From Aliiroseovarius sp. S1339 (lineage in GTDB: Bacteria; Pseudomonadota; Alphaproteobacteria; Rhodobacterales; Rhodobacteraceae): a DNA stretch of 64,000 bases. Position 1 is the stretch's first letter. The number at the start of each line of letters is the position of its first letter. Positions 24,942 to 32,686 of this stretch are shown one piece after another. The position numbers and the translations under genes are program-made. The DNA is taken from positions 186,001 through 250,000 of the forward strand of contig NZ_JALPQG010000007.1 of NCBI RefSeq assembly GCF_023195695.1, in the 5' to 3' direction. The notes under the pieces were generated by a model, which made no database searches, was not told the origin of the DNA, and worked only from the letters and a program-made list of their open reading frames with translations.

Positions 24942-25667
24942 TTATTTACCGCGATAGACAAGCAGGTCCGGCAGGTATTCCAACAGTCGCATCGCCCACG
25001 AAAAGGGTGCGGGGAAGTCGGTGCGAAAGCGGGTTTTACGCATCGCTTTCAGCACATGTTTGGCAGCGTCCTCGGGCGACATCAACATTGGCATCTTGAA
25101 CGCGTTCTTCTGGGTCAGGCGGGTTTTGATGAAGCCCGGATTGACGATCCGAACCACAACGCCCGTGTCTTTCAGGTCAAACCGCATGGTTTCGGCCAAG
25201 CTGACGATGGCGGCTTTGCTTGCGCTGTAACCGATCGACGCCGGAAGGCCGCGATAGCCCGCAAGTGATCCGATCAGGGTGATGTCACCGCGTCCATTTT
25301 TGGTTAACGCAGGCACGACTTCGCCCATGACATGCATCGCGCCGATGAAATTGACGTTGCACATCATCATAGCTGATTTGCTGTCCCATTCGGTGGCACG
25401 CATCGGATCATAAGCGCCTGCGATATAGACGATCCCGTCAACCTCGCCAACTTTTTCGACCGCGTCGCGCACCATATCTGGGTCGGTCACGTCGATGGTC
25501 ACGACGCGGGCATCTGTCAGTTCGTCCGCAAGACTTTGCAAGCGTTCCTCGCTGCGCGCAGACACGACCAACTTGGCGCCCTCTTTGTCCAGATCATGGG
25601 CCAAGGCACGGCCCAGACCTTCGCTGGCCCCGATCAGCCAATATGTTCTGCCGGAAAACTCAATCAT
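24942..25667 (-). CDS. Short-chain dehydrogenase/reductase in the RpoE cluster
   Basis: A 241-residue classical SDR. The cofactor motif is GASEGLGRAL (about 13-22). The active site is Ser in LIGSLAGYRG and the YSASKAA motif (Tyr-x3-Lys), and NPGFIKT follows. It is the second gene of a minus-strand pair and overlaps DUF1365 by four bases. An SDR at this position is a regular member of rpoE-chrR/cyclopropane-synthase clusters in proteobacteria. A role in modified-fatty-acid metabolism is inferred from context only. Confidence 0.88.
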   Translation of the reverse strand: MIEFSGRTYWLIGASEGLGRALAHDLDKEGAKLVVSARSEERLQSLADELTDARVVTIDVTDPDMVRDAVEKVGEVDGIVYIAGAYDPMRATEWDSKSAMMMCNVNFIGAMHVMGEVVPALTKNGRGDITLIGSLAGYRGLPASIGYSASKAAIVSLAETMRFDLKDTGVVVRIVNPGFIKTRLTQKNAFKMPMLMSPEDAAKHVLKAMRKTRFRTDFPAPFSWAMRLLEYLPDLLVYRGK

Positions 25668-26437
25668 TGCTCTGTTCCCTGATAGGTCTTGCTGTCAGAC
25701 ACCAATGGCTCGGGCGGGGCAGGCTTTCGCAGGAACGGCGCGCGCTTGAAATACAGGATCAATGCCTGCCAATAGATCAGAAATACGACGCGTAACGCCC
25801 CGAACGGACGGCGAAGCGCGGCCCATGCAAGCGATGCGTTGGTGGCGGGCCTGCGGTCGCCAGCCAGCGTTGCCAGCACACCTTCATCCCCGTTTTCATA
25901 AAGGATGCGAATGTCGAACTGATCATCGGTCATTCCAAAGTTGAAGCGGTATTGCCCTTCGACCTTCTGGAAGGGGGACACATGCATCATCTTTTCGGCA
26001 ATGATCGCGTCGCGCTTTTCGATTGGGCTAAAATCCTCATGCGCGCAAAAATAGCAATGGCGGTGCCCAAATGTGTTGTTCACCTCGGCAATAAAAGCGC
26101 GCGGCGTGCCGTCTTTGGTGGCAATCCAAAAGCTGATCGGGTTGAAGTGAAACCCAAGAAAACTAGGTTGCGTCAGCAAGGTCAGGTCATGGTCCTTGGT
26201 ATCTAAGCCGCGCTGTTCGAGCTCGTCACTGAACCAATCAAGACCCTGCCCATCACCGCGCGGGCCACCATGATGCTTGTCCCAAAGCGACCAAAGGTTA
26301 AATCGGTTGCGGGACAGAAGGGCGGGGTTGGTTTCGCTGGACAGGTCGCATAGCACGTAATCTACGCCATAGGTGAAGGCGTTTTTCAACTTGCCGCGGC
26401 GGGCATGCAGCGTGTGGGCTTGGATATGTTCGACCAT
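25664..26437 (-). CDS. DUF1365 family protein of the RpoE cluster
   Basis: A 257-residue DUF1365 protein, with the typical opening MVEHIQAHTLHARRGKLKNAFTYGVDYVLCDL and then LLTQPSFLGFHFNPISFWIA, PRAFIAEVNNTFGHRHCY and KMMHVSPFQ. The family nearly always sits beside a FAD oxidase and a cyclopropane-fatty-acid-synthase-like gene, as here. Its biochemical role is not settled to my knowledge. ATG 26437 matches the family start. A promoter-like site ends only 7 bases before it, so the mRNA is predicted to be leaderless or nearly so. Confidence 0.9.
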   Translation of the reverse strand: MVEHIQAHTLHARRGKLKNAFTYGVDYVLCDLSSETNPALLSRNRFNLWSLWDKHHGGPRGDGQGLDWFSDELEQRGLDTKDHDLTLLTQPSFLGFHFNPISFWIATKDGTPRAFIAEVNNTFGHRHCYFCAHEDFSPIEKRDAIIAEKMMHVSPFQKVEGQYRFNFGMTDDQFDIRILYENGDEGVLATLAGDRRPATNASLAWAALRRPFGALRVVFLIYWQALILYFKRAPFLRKPAPPEPLVSDSKTYQGTEQ

Positions 26438-26444
26438 CTTGCCC

Positions 26445-26474
26445 CTATTACGCATGAAACATGTGTTTGGATCA
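26445..26474 (-). promoter_or_regulatory. Probable RpoE-type promoter of the DUF1365-SDR operon
   Basis: On the minus strand TGATCC (26474-26469), 18 bases, then TAATAG (26450-26445). Only GGGCAAG separates the -10 box from the ATG at 26437, so transcription should start at or beside the start codon. Confidence 0.72.
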
Positions 26475-26548
26475 CGAACAAATCAGGGCATTGATAAAAA
26501 CTGTCAAACGGCGAAATGGTTGCAAGCCCATTTTTTTGTTAGTCTTTT

Positions 26549-26578
26549 TGATCCAAGCGGGTCAGGCAGCCGTAATCT
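26549..26578 (+). promoter_or_regulatory. Probable RpoE-type promoter of the FAD oxidase/methylase operon
   Basis: TGATCC at 26549-26554, 18 bases, then TAATCT at 26573-26578. The start codon of the first gene is 30 bases further on, after a good AAGGATGAGG ribosome-binding site. Back to back with the minus-strand site at 26445-26474. Confidence 0.75.
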
Positions 26579-26607
26579 TTCCATGTGGTTTTAAGGATGA
26601 GGCATCA

Positions 26608-27939
26608 ATGCTCGACCAACAGCGTGGCCCGCGTAGAAAGATTGCGATTGTCGGAGGTGGTATTTCCGGCCTGTCCGCAGCGTATTATCTGTCGCCAAAC
26701 CATGACGTCACGATTTACGAAGCTGCACCGCGTCTGGGCGGCCATGCACGCACAGTTATGGCTGGCAAGAATGGCGACCAGCCGGTGGATACCGGGTTTA
26801 TCGTATTCAACTACGTGACCTACCCTTATCTAACGCGCCTTTTTCGCGAACTGGACGTGCCTGTCACCAAAAGCGAGATGAGCTTCGGGGCTAGCATCGA
26901 CAACGGTTGGCTGGAATATGGTTTAAGCAATCTGAAATGCATCACCGCCCAACGGCGAAATCTGTTGCGTCCGCAGTTTTATAAGATGATCGCGGACATC
27001 GTCCGCTTTGGAAAACGTGCCGAGGAGGCTGCGAAGGACAACGACAAGACCATCGGTGAATTGGTGGACGAGCTTGGCCTTGGTCAGTGGTTTCGCAACA
27101 ACTATCTTATGCCGATGTGTGGCGCGATCTGGTCAACGCCGGTGGACGATGTCGATCAGTTTCCGGCCAAATCCCTTGTTCAGTTTTTCCGCAACCACGC
27201 GCTATTGGCCGGTTTGGGCGAACACCAGTGGTGGACCGTCAAGGGCGGCAGCGTTGAGTATGTGAAACGGCTTGAGGCGGCTCTGCGCGCGCGGGGCGTC
27301 GACATTTGCCTTGGCGCGCCGGTGACCCGGGTCGAACGCATGTCATATGGCGTCACGGTTCAGACCGCCACGGGCGCGGACAAGGGTTATGACGACATCA
27401 TTCTGGCCTGCCACTCCAATCAGGCGCTGGCCATGTTGGGTGACAATGCAACCGAGCTTGAGGCCAGTGCGCTTGGCCGCATTCGTTATCAGCCTAACAA
27501 GGCCGTGCTGCATTGCGACCCCGGCCAGATGCCAAAGCGAAAGGCCGCTTGGTCCAGCTGGGCCTATCGCTCGCAGGATGGTGATATTGGCGTCACCTAT
27601 TGGATGAACAAGCTGCAGAATATCCCCGAAAGCGACCCGCTATTCGTAACATTGAACCCGTCCGCCCCTATCCCAGCGGACAAGATCTATGATCAGGTCG
27701 AGTTCGCCCACCCTGTATTTGATAAGCCCGCGTTGCAGGCTCAGCAGGAATTGCGCGCCATGCAGGGGATGAACCGGACGTGGTTTGCCGGTGCCTATCA
27801 CCGCCATGGTTTCCACGAAGACGGCATCGCCAGCGCGATGCGTATTGTGCGGATGATCAACAAAGATGCTCCATCGAAAGGATCCGAAATTGCGTTTGAC
27901 GAACAAAGCTCTGAAGTCGAAATTCCTGTCCACCTGTGA
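26608..27939 (+). CDS. FAD-dependent oxidase/desaturase-like protein of the RpoE cluster
   Basis: A 443-residue flavoprotein of the amine-oxidase/phytoene-desaturase superfamily. The Rossmann FAD motif IAIVGGGISGLSAAYYL is at about 12-28, followed by YEAAPRLGGHARTV. The C-terminal TWFAGAYHRHGFHEDGIASAM completes the FAD site. ATG 26608 was chosen because of AAGGATGAGG upstream and the position of the FAD fold; the longer form from 26461 would include the promoter. In Rhodobacter the homologue beside rpoE (RSP_1090 as I recall) is needed for a sustained singlet-oxygen response. The furan-fatty-acid pathway predicts a desaturase and an oxygenase in such clusters; I cannot say which this is. Confidence 0.88.
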   Translation: MLDQQRGPRRKIAIVGGGISGLSAAYYLSPNHDVTIYEAAPRLGGHARTVMAGKNGDQPVDTGFIVFNYVTYPYLTRLFRELDVPVTKSEMSFGASIDNGWLEYGLSNLKCITAQRRNLLRPQFYKMIADIVRFGKRAEEAAKDNDKTIGELVDELGLGQWFRNNYLMPMCGAIWSTPVDDVDQFPAKSLVQFFRNHALLAGLGEHQWWTVKGGSVEYVKRLEAALRARGVDICLGAPVTRVERMSYGVTVQTATGADKGYDDIILACHSNQALAMLGDNATELEASALGRIRYQPNKAVLHCDPGQMPKRKAAWSSWAYRSQDGDIGVTYWMNKLQNIPESDPLFVTLNPSAPIPADKIYDQVEFAHPVFDKPALQAQQELRAMQGMNRTWFAGAYHRHGFHEDGIASAMRIVRMINKDAPSKGSEIAFDEQSSEVEIPVHL

Positions 27940-29053
27940 ACGGTTGCGCGACGGGCAATTGACCCTGCGCACCCCGGAAGGCGACAGTTATCAGTTCGGC
28001 ACGTCCGGCCCTGAAGCCGAGATGGTGATCCGCGATTGGGCCGCCGTGTCTGCGATGGCCGCGCATGGGCAGGTCGGGCTGGGCGAAACCTATGTGCAAG
28101 GCATGTGGGACACATCGTCGATCGAAACGCTGATGTCGGTCGCCATGCGCAACCGCGACCACCTTGGCAGTTACGATCAGGCGAGCGTTTTGAACCGTGC
28201 AAAATTCCGGCTTGTCGACACCATGCTGCGCGCGAATTCCCGCCGTGGGTCGCGCAAGAACATCCGCTCGCATTATGACGTCGGCAACGAGTTTTATCAG
28301 CTGTGGCTGGATGAGGGCATGACCTATTCATCTGGTATTTTTGCTGACGGCAGTGATGACCTGACCGACGCACAGACCCGCAAGAACGCGCGCGCGCTGT
28401 CCCGGCTTGGGGCGGGCGAACGCGTGCTGGAAATCGGCTGCGGTTGGGGCGGATTTGCCGAACATGCTACCCATGTCGGTCGTGATGTGACGGGCGTGAC
28501 AATCTCGCGCAACCAACACTCCTACGCGGAATGCCGTTTGGATGGGCGCGCCGATATTCAACTGCGCGACTATCGCGACATCAACGGAAAATACGACAAC
28601 ATCGTCTCGATCGAGATGATCGAGGCCGTGGGCGCGCGCTATTGGCCCAGTTATTTCTCGGTTCTGAAGGACAATCTTGCAGAAGGCGGGCGGGTGTTGC
28701 TTCAGGCGATCACCGTCAAGGACAGCTTCTTTGAGACCTACAAAACCTCGTCCGATTATATCCGGCAGTATGTGTTTCCCGGCGGGATGCTTCTGTCTGA
28801 AAGTGTGATTGACGACCAAGCGCGCAAGGCAGGGTTGCAGGTGCAGGACAGTTTTGCCTTCGGTCAGGACTATGCCAAAACCTGCCGCATCTGGGCCGAA
28901 CGCTTTACCGCTAAAAAGCGCAAGATTGCCGAGATGGGTTATGGCGAAGCGTTCCAGCGCAATTGGCAATACTACCTTGAGATTTGTGCCGCGTCCTTTG
29001 CCGTCGGCCACACAAACGTTGTTCAGGTGGAGCTGGCTCATGCTCATGCTTAG
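27866..29053 (+). CDS. Cyclopropane-fatty-acid-synthase-like SAM methylase (UfaM-like)
   Basis: A 395-residue member of the cyclopropane fatty acid synthase family. It has the N-terminal accessory part, the conserved RSHYDVGNEFYQLWLDEGMTYSSGIF, SAM motif I VLEIGCGWGGFAEHA (about 190-204), SIEMIEAVG, and the C-terminal QDYAKTCRIWAERF. It acts on unsaturated acyl chains of phospholipids at the inner membrane. Beside rpoE-chrR the likely job is the UfaM-type methylation that starts furan fatty acid synthesis rather than plain cyclopropanation. The ATG start overlaps the FAD gene by 74 bases; TTG 27890, with AAAGGA upstream, is an alternative. Confidence 0.88.
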   Translation: MLHRKDPKLRLTNKALKSKFLSTCERLRDGQLTLRTPEGDSYQFGTSGPEAEMVIRDWAAVSAMAAHGQVGLGETYVQGMWDTSSIETLMSVAMRNRDHLGSYDQASVLNRAKFRLVDTMLRANSRRGSRKNIRSHYDVGNEFYQLWLDEGMTYSSGIFADGSDDLTDAQTRKNARALSRLGAGERVLEIGCGWGGFAEHATHVGRDVTGVTISRNQHSYAECRLDGRADIQLRDYRDINGKYDNIVSIEMIEAVGARYWPSYFSVLKDNLAEGGRVLLQAITVKDSFFETYKTSSDYIRQYVFPGGMLLSESVIDDQARKAGLQVQDSFAFGQDYAKTCRIWAERFTAKKRKIAEMGYGEAFQRNWQYYLEICAASFAVGHTNVVQVELAHAHA

Positions 29054-29549
29054 AACCCTGCTGACCTTGATCTTGCTGGCGGGAACGCCGGCGCCTGCAC
29101 TGGCGCAAAGCAACGTTGCCGCTGTGGCGCTTCCGGGGGCTGAGGTGCGCGGCACCGCGACGCTGCGCTTTCTGGGGTTGCCGCTGTATCAGGCGCGGCT
29201 TTTCACTGTTGGCGCGGCGGCGTTGGACTGGAACAAGGATTTTGGGATCGAGCTGACGTATCTGCGCAACTTGTCACAATATGATCTGGTTGAGGCCACG
29301 ATGCGTGAATTCAAACGCACCGGCGGCGCGCTGCCGTTAGAGGGTCAGTTGAACAAGTGTTTTGACGCGGTCAACAAAGGAGACCGCTATCTGGCCGTAT
29401 CAAACGGCGTGGATAAGGTCGGCTTTTGGCGTAACGGCCAACGCACCTGCACACTGTCACATCCACAGATCAAAAGCCGTTTTATGGGTATTTTCGTGGG
29501 CGACAACACGCGTTCGAAATCCTTCACGCGAAAGCTGATTGGATCCTAA
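29040..29549 (+). CDS. Secreted chalcone-isomerase-like protein
   Basis: A 169-residue protein with a signal peptide (MLMLRTLLTLILLAGTPAPALA) and a body resembling bacterial chalcone-isomerase-like proteins: VRGTATLRFLGLPLYQARLFT, IELTYLRNLSQYDLVEATMREF, and GIFVGDNTRSKSFTRKLIG. Plant relatives of this fold include fatty-acid-binding proteins, so handling of a modified acyl chain in the periplasm is a reasonable guess. The start at 29040 overlaps the methylase gene by 14 bases, with GGTGGAG upstream. Confidence 0.82.
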   Translation: MLMLRTLLTLILLAGTPAPALAQSNVAAVALPGAEVRGTATLRFLGLPLYQARLFTVGAAALDWNKDFGIELTYLRNLSQYDLVEATMREFKRTGGALPLEGQLNKCFDAVNKGDRYLAVSNGVDKVGFWRNGQRTCTLSHPQIKSRFMGIFVGDNTRSKSFTRKLIGS

Positions 29550-29550
29550 G

Positions 29551-30777
29551 ATGGTCTATCCGCGCGTCAGCCTGTATGCCCTGATGCTGGCCGCGGCTGG
29601 TATCCCGCTATATATCCATCTGCCGCGCTTTGCCTCGGTTAATCTTGGGATTGGTCTTGGCGCGATTGGGGCGATATTGTTGGTCATTCGTCTTGTTGAT
29701 CTGGTGCAAGACCCCCTGCTGGGCTGGGCCATTGATCGTTGGCCCAAAGCTCAAGCCCTGTTTGCAATGCTGGCCGCCGCCGGGTTGGCCATCGGCTTTC
29801 CGATTTTATTCGCGTTGCAGCCGGGTGGTTCCGTCACCTTTAGGCTGATCGCAGTGCTGGTGCTTTTATTTTCGGCCTATAGCCTTGGCATGATCCTTCT
29901 TTATGGGCGCAGCGCGACGCTTGCGAAGTCAACGGATGAACACGATCTGATGACGCTGGCCGCCTTTCGTGAAAGCGGCATGTTGGCGGGGGTGGTGATT
30001 GCGGCCATTGCGCCAGCAGTGTTCTTGGGGCTGGGAGCAAGTGGGCAGGGCTATCCTGCTTTCGGGTTATTTCTGGGCGCGCTTGCGATCGCGGTCGCCG
30101 TGATGAGCTTTCCGATCTGGCGTCGCACGCCGATCTTGGGCGAGGGCTTGACCTTTTCGGGTTTGGCCGGGGCTGGAGCGCTGCGCCTCTTGGTTTTGGC
30201 ATTGGTCAATAGTTTGCCCGTTGCGGTGACGTCCACGTTGTTTCTGTTCTTCGTCGAAGACCGCCTGCAACTTCCCGGCAAAGCTGGCCCCCTACTGATC
30301 CTGTTCTTCTTGTGCGCGGGGTTAAGCGTCCCGCTTTGGACGCGCCTCAGCCGGCTTGTTGGAACCAAGATGACGCTCGTGATCTCTATGCCGCTGGCGA
30401 TCCTTGGCTTTGTGGGGGCAGCCTTCCTTGCGCCCGGAAGCCTTGTTGGCTTTGCGATCATTTGCGTGGCCTCGGGTGCGGCTTTGGGGGCCGATATGGT
30501 GGTTCTGCCGGCGATGTTTTCAGTCGTGTTGACGAAGGCAGGGCTAAGCGCGTCAACGGCCTTTGGCATCTGGTCCTTCGCGGGCAAGTTGGGGTTGGCG
30601 CTTGCGGCGTTTGCCGTCTTGCCGCTGCTGGAACGCAACGGCTTTCAGCCCGGCCAAATCAACAGTGATGGCGCTTTGAACACGTTGAACATCGCCTATG
30701 CCGTCGTGCCCTGCATCCTGAAACTCTGCGCCTTCGGCCTTGTACTGGCGCTTCCTACTGAGGAGAGATACGAATGA
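29551..30777 (+). CDS. MFS transporter (GPH/MelB-like) of the RpoE cluster
   Basis: A 408-residue integral membrane protein with about twelve hydrophobic helices. It is related to the sugar/cation symporter (MelB-like) branch of the major facilitator superfamily: LVIRLVDLVQDPLLGWAIDRW after TM2 and RLSRLVGTKMTLVISMPLAILG between the halves. It begins one base after the previous stop and overlaps the DUF3833 gene by four bases. Cargo is unknown; a lipid or lipid-derived compound would fit the operon. A MelB-like carrier in the Rhodobacter rpoE neighbourhood supports the assignment. Confidence 0.85.
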   Translation: MVYPRVSLYALMLAAAGIPLYIHLPRFASVNLGIGLGAIGAILLVIRLVDLVQDPLLGWAIDRWPKAQALFAMLAAAGLAIGFPILFALQPGGSVTFRLIAVLVLLFSAYSLGMILLYGRSATLAKSTDEHDLMTLAAFRESGMLAGVVIAAIAPAVFLGLGASGQGYPAFGLFLGALAIAVAVMSFPIWRRTPILGEGLTFSGLAGAGALRLLVLALVNSLPVAVTSTLFLFFVEDRLQLPGKAGPLLILFFLCAGLSVPLWTRLSRLVGTKMTLVISMPLAILGFVGAAFLAPGSLVGFAIICVASGAALGADMVVLPAMFSVVLTKAGLSASTAFGIWSFAGKLGLALAAFAVLPLLERNGFQPGQINSDGALNTLNIAYAVVPCILKLCAFGLVLALPTEERYE

Positions 30778-31334
30778 AACTCCTGACCGCGCTTTTGCTA
30801 CTGATCTTGGCCGCAACATTCGCCAAGACAGTGCTATTAAGTTTCCGCGCCCAAAGCCCGGATGATTATGCAGACACCGGCCCCGCTTTCTCGTTGAAAC
30901 AGCACCTGTCAGGCACATTCGCCTCGGAAGGGCTGATCTATGGTCCCAAGGGAAAGCTGACCAACAGTTTCGTGGCCGAAATGGTGGGCGAATGGGATGG
31001 CGATACCGGCACGCTGACGGAGAAATTCACCTACTCCAACGGGCGCGAGCAGAACCGGAAATGGTTTTTGAAACTGGGCGAGGGCAACACATTCACCGCC
31101 ACCGCTGACGACATTGTGGGCGAGGCGCAGGGCGTCGTGTCAGGCTCGACCGTGTCGATGCGCTACCAGATTGTTTTGCCGCCAGAAGCAGGCGGCCATA
31201 CCCTGACCGCGACCGATTGGCTGTACCTGACACAAGACGGTGTCATCATGAACAAGTCGGAAATGCGCAAGTTTGGACTGAAGGTGGCTGAGTTGATCGC
31301 CACCATGCGCCCAGTGCCGGGCGTACAGCCTTAA
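30774..31334 (+). CDS. DUF3833 family protein
   Basis: A 186-residue protein with one N-terminal hydrophobic segment (signal or anchor, about 3-22) and the DUF3833 pattern: FSLKQHLSGTFASEGLIYGPKGKLTNSFVAEMVGEWDG, LTEKFTYSNGREQNRKWFLK, GEAQGVVSGSTVSMRYQIVLP, and WLYLTQDGVIMNKSEMRKFGLKVAE. The repeated beta strands suggest a lipocalin-like barrel. It is a regular member of clusters with chrR, a FAD oxidase and DUF1365. Its function is unknown; a periplasmic lipid-binding role is inferred. Confidence 0.85.
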   Translation: MKLLTALLLLILAATFAKTVLLSFRAQSPDDYADTGPAFSLKQHLSGTFASEGLIYGPKGKLTNSFVAEMVGEWDGDTGTLTEKFTYSNGREQNRKWFLKLGEGNTFTATADDIVGEAQGVVSGSTVSMRYQIVLPPEAGGHTLTATDWLYLTQDGVIMNKSEMRKFGLKVAELIATMRPVPGVQP

Positions 31335-31373
31335 CCCCAACCCCACCACCCGAATATCGAACAAGAGAGTATT

Positions 31374-32090
31374 ATGTCACGCCCCGCACCCCTTCTGGCC
31401 ATAGCCATTCTGGTCCTGTCGATTGTCTTCATGCTGTCGCCGCTGTTCAGCAGTAATTTCGCCGGCTATTCACCCGACCAGTTTCCCACCAAAGAAACCT
31501 TCTGGCCGGTGCAGCCCGCGGGGTGGGCGTTTAGCATTTGGGGTCTGATCTATGTCTGGCTGATTGTCGGCGCGGCTTGGGGGCTTTTGAAAGCACCAAA
31601 CGACGCCGATTGGCAACGCATGCGCGGCCCCTTGATGATCAGTCTGGCGTTGGGCTGCTTCTGGATCGCGGCGGCGAATGCCTCGCCCATTTGGGCAACC
31701 GTGATCATCGTCGTGATGGCTGTGACGGCGATCCTTGCGATGTTGCGCGCGGGGCCGCAAGACCCTTGGTGGCAACTTCGCCCCGTCGCCCTTTACGCTG
31801 GATGGCTGACGGCTGCGACCGGCGTGGGTGCGGGTGTTGTCTTGGGCGGGTATGAGGTTCTGTCACCGCAGGTCGCCGCACTGGTTATGCTGGTGATCGT
31901 GCTGATCGTTGCGCTTTATGTGCAATCGTTGCGTCGCGGGGCGTGGTCCTATCCCCTCGCCATCATCTGGGCGCTGTTCGGGGTCATTGCGGCCAACTGG
32001 CCTGCGCAAAACTGGGCTGTCATTGGCGTTGCGGTTGTGGGCATTGTGCTGCTGGGCGCGCGCGCCGTCTCAGGTCTGCGCACAATTTAA
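31374..32090 (+). CDS. TspO/MBR-related tryptophan-rich membrane protein
   Basis: A 238-residue protein with seven or eight hydrophobic helices and the opening of the tryptophan-rich sensory protein group: TFWPVQPAGWAFSIWGLIYVWLIVG. It is longer than classical TspO (about 160 residues) and lacks its later helices' signature, so it is a relative rather than an orthologue. TspO-type proteins respond to porphyrins and oxidative stress, which fits a singlet-oxygen cluster. It follows DUF3833 by 39 bases and is probably the last gene of the operon. Confidence 0.8.
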   Translation: MSRPAPLLAIAILVLSIVFMLSPLFSSNFAGYSPDQFPTKETFWPVQPAGWAFSIWGLIYVWLIVGAAWGLLKAPNDADWQRMRGPLMISLALGCFWIAAANASPIWATVIIVVMAVTAILAMLRAGPQDPWWQLRPVALYAGWLTAATGVGAGVVLGGYEVLSPQVAALVMLVIVLIVALYVQSLRRGAWSYPLAIIWALFGVIAANWPAQNWAVIGVAVVGIVLLGARAVSGLRTI

Positions 32091-32098
32091 CCCGCACC

Positions 32099-32557
32099 TC
32101 AAACCGGAATGTTTGAGTATTTCTTGATATCGCGCAGCACCACATTGGTCTGCGCGCTTTCCACCGCTTTCAGTTTGAACAGAAAGCCTTCAAGGAAAGC
32201 ATTGAAACCCGACAGGTTGTGGCACAACACACGCAGGTGGTAATCCGCCTGACCGGTTGTTGCGAAACATTCGACCACGTCCGGACGGCGGTTCACGGCC
32301 TGAATAAACTCCTCGACTTTTTCGGGATCATGGCGGGTCAGTTGCACGTGCACGATGGCCTGAAAGCTTAGTCCGGCCTTCGCCGGGTTCACGATCGCTC
32401 CGTAACGTTCGATTATCTGCGCCTCTTCCAACGCACGCACCTTGCGCCAACAGGCCGAGGTCGACATCCCGACCGCATCGGCGAGGTCGGCATTGGAAAT
32501 TGTGCTATCCTTTTGCAGCAATTCGAGAATACGGCGGTCTTTTTCGTCAAGCTTCAT
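32099..32557 (-). CDS. Lrp/AsnC-family transcriptional regulator
   Basis: A 152-residue Lrp/AsnC regulator with an N-terminal winged helix-turn-helix (ILELLQKDSTISNADLADAVGMSTSACWRKVRALEEAQII) and a C-terminal RAM/ACT-like effector domain (FIQAVNRRPDVVECFATTGQADYHLRVL). It diverges from the indolepyruvate oxidoreductase gene across 129 bases and is the obvious candidate to control it in response to an amino acid. It ends 8 bases from the TspO-like gene, tail to tail. Confidence 0.92.
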   Translation of the reverse strand: MKLDEKDRRILELLQKDSTISNADLADAVGMSTSACWRKVRALEEAQIIERYGAIVNPAKAGLSFQAIVHVQLTRHDPEKVEEFIQAVNRRPDVVECFATTGQADYHLRVLCHNLSGFNAFLEGFLFKLKAVESAQTNVVLRDIKKYSNIPV

Positions 32558-32686
32558 GGGTGGAGTTTCCAGAATTCAAGGCATTCGCGGTATGTCCTGC
32601 CAAATATCGTAATTCACTCGGTCAATAAAGGTATGAACCACCAGCCCTGATGGAATACCATGGAAAAGATGCCAGGAGGGCCCGCC

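Noticed and set aside
24110-26608. Whether the RpoE block is a recently acquired island
   Set aside because: I see no integrase, tRNA junction, direct repeats or clear shift in codon use at its edges, and the gene set is common in the order.
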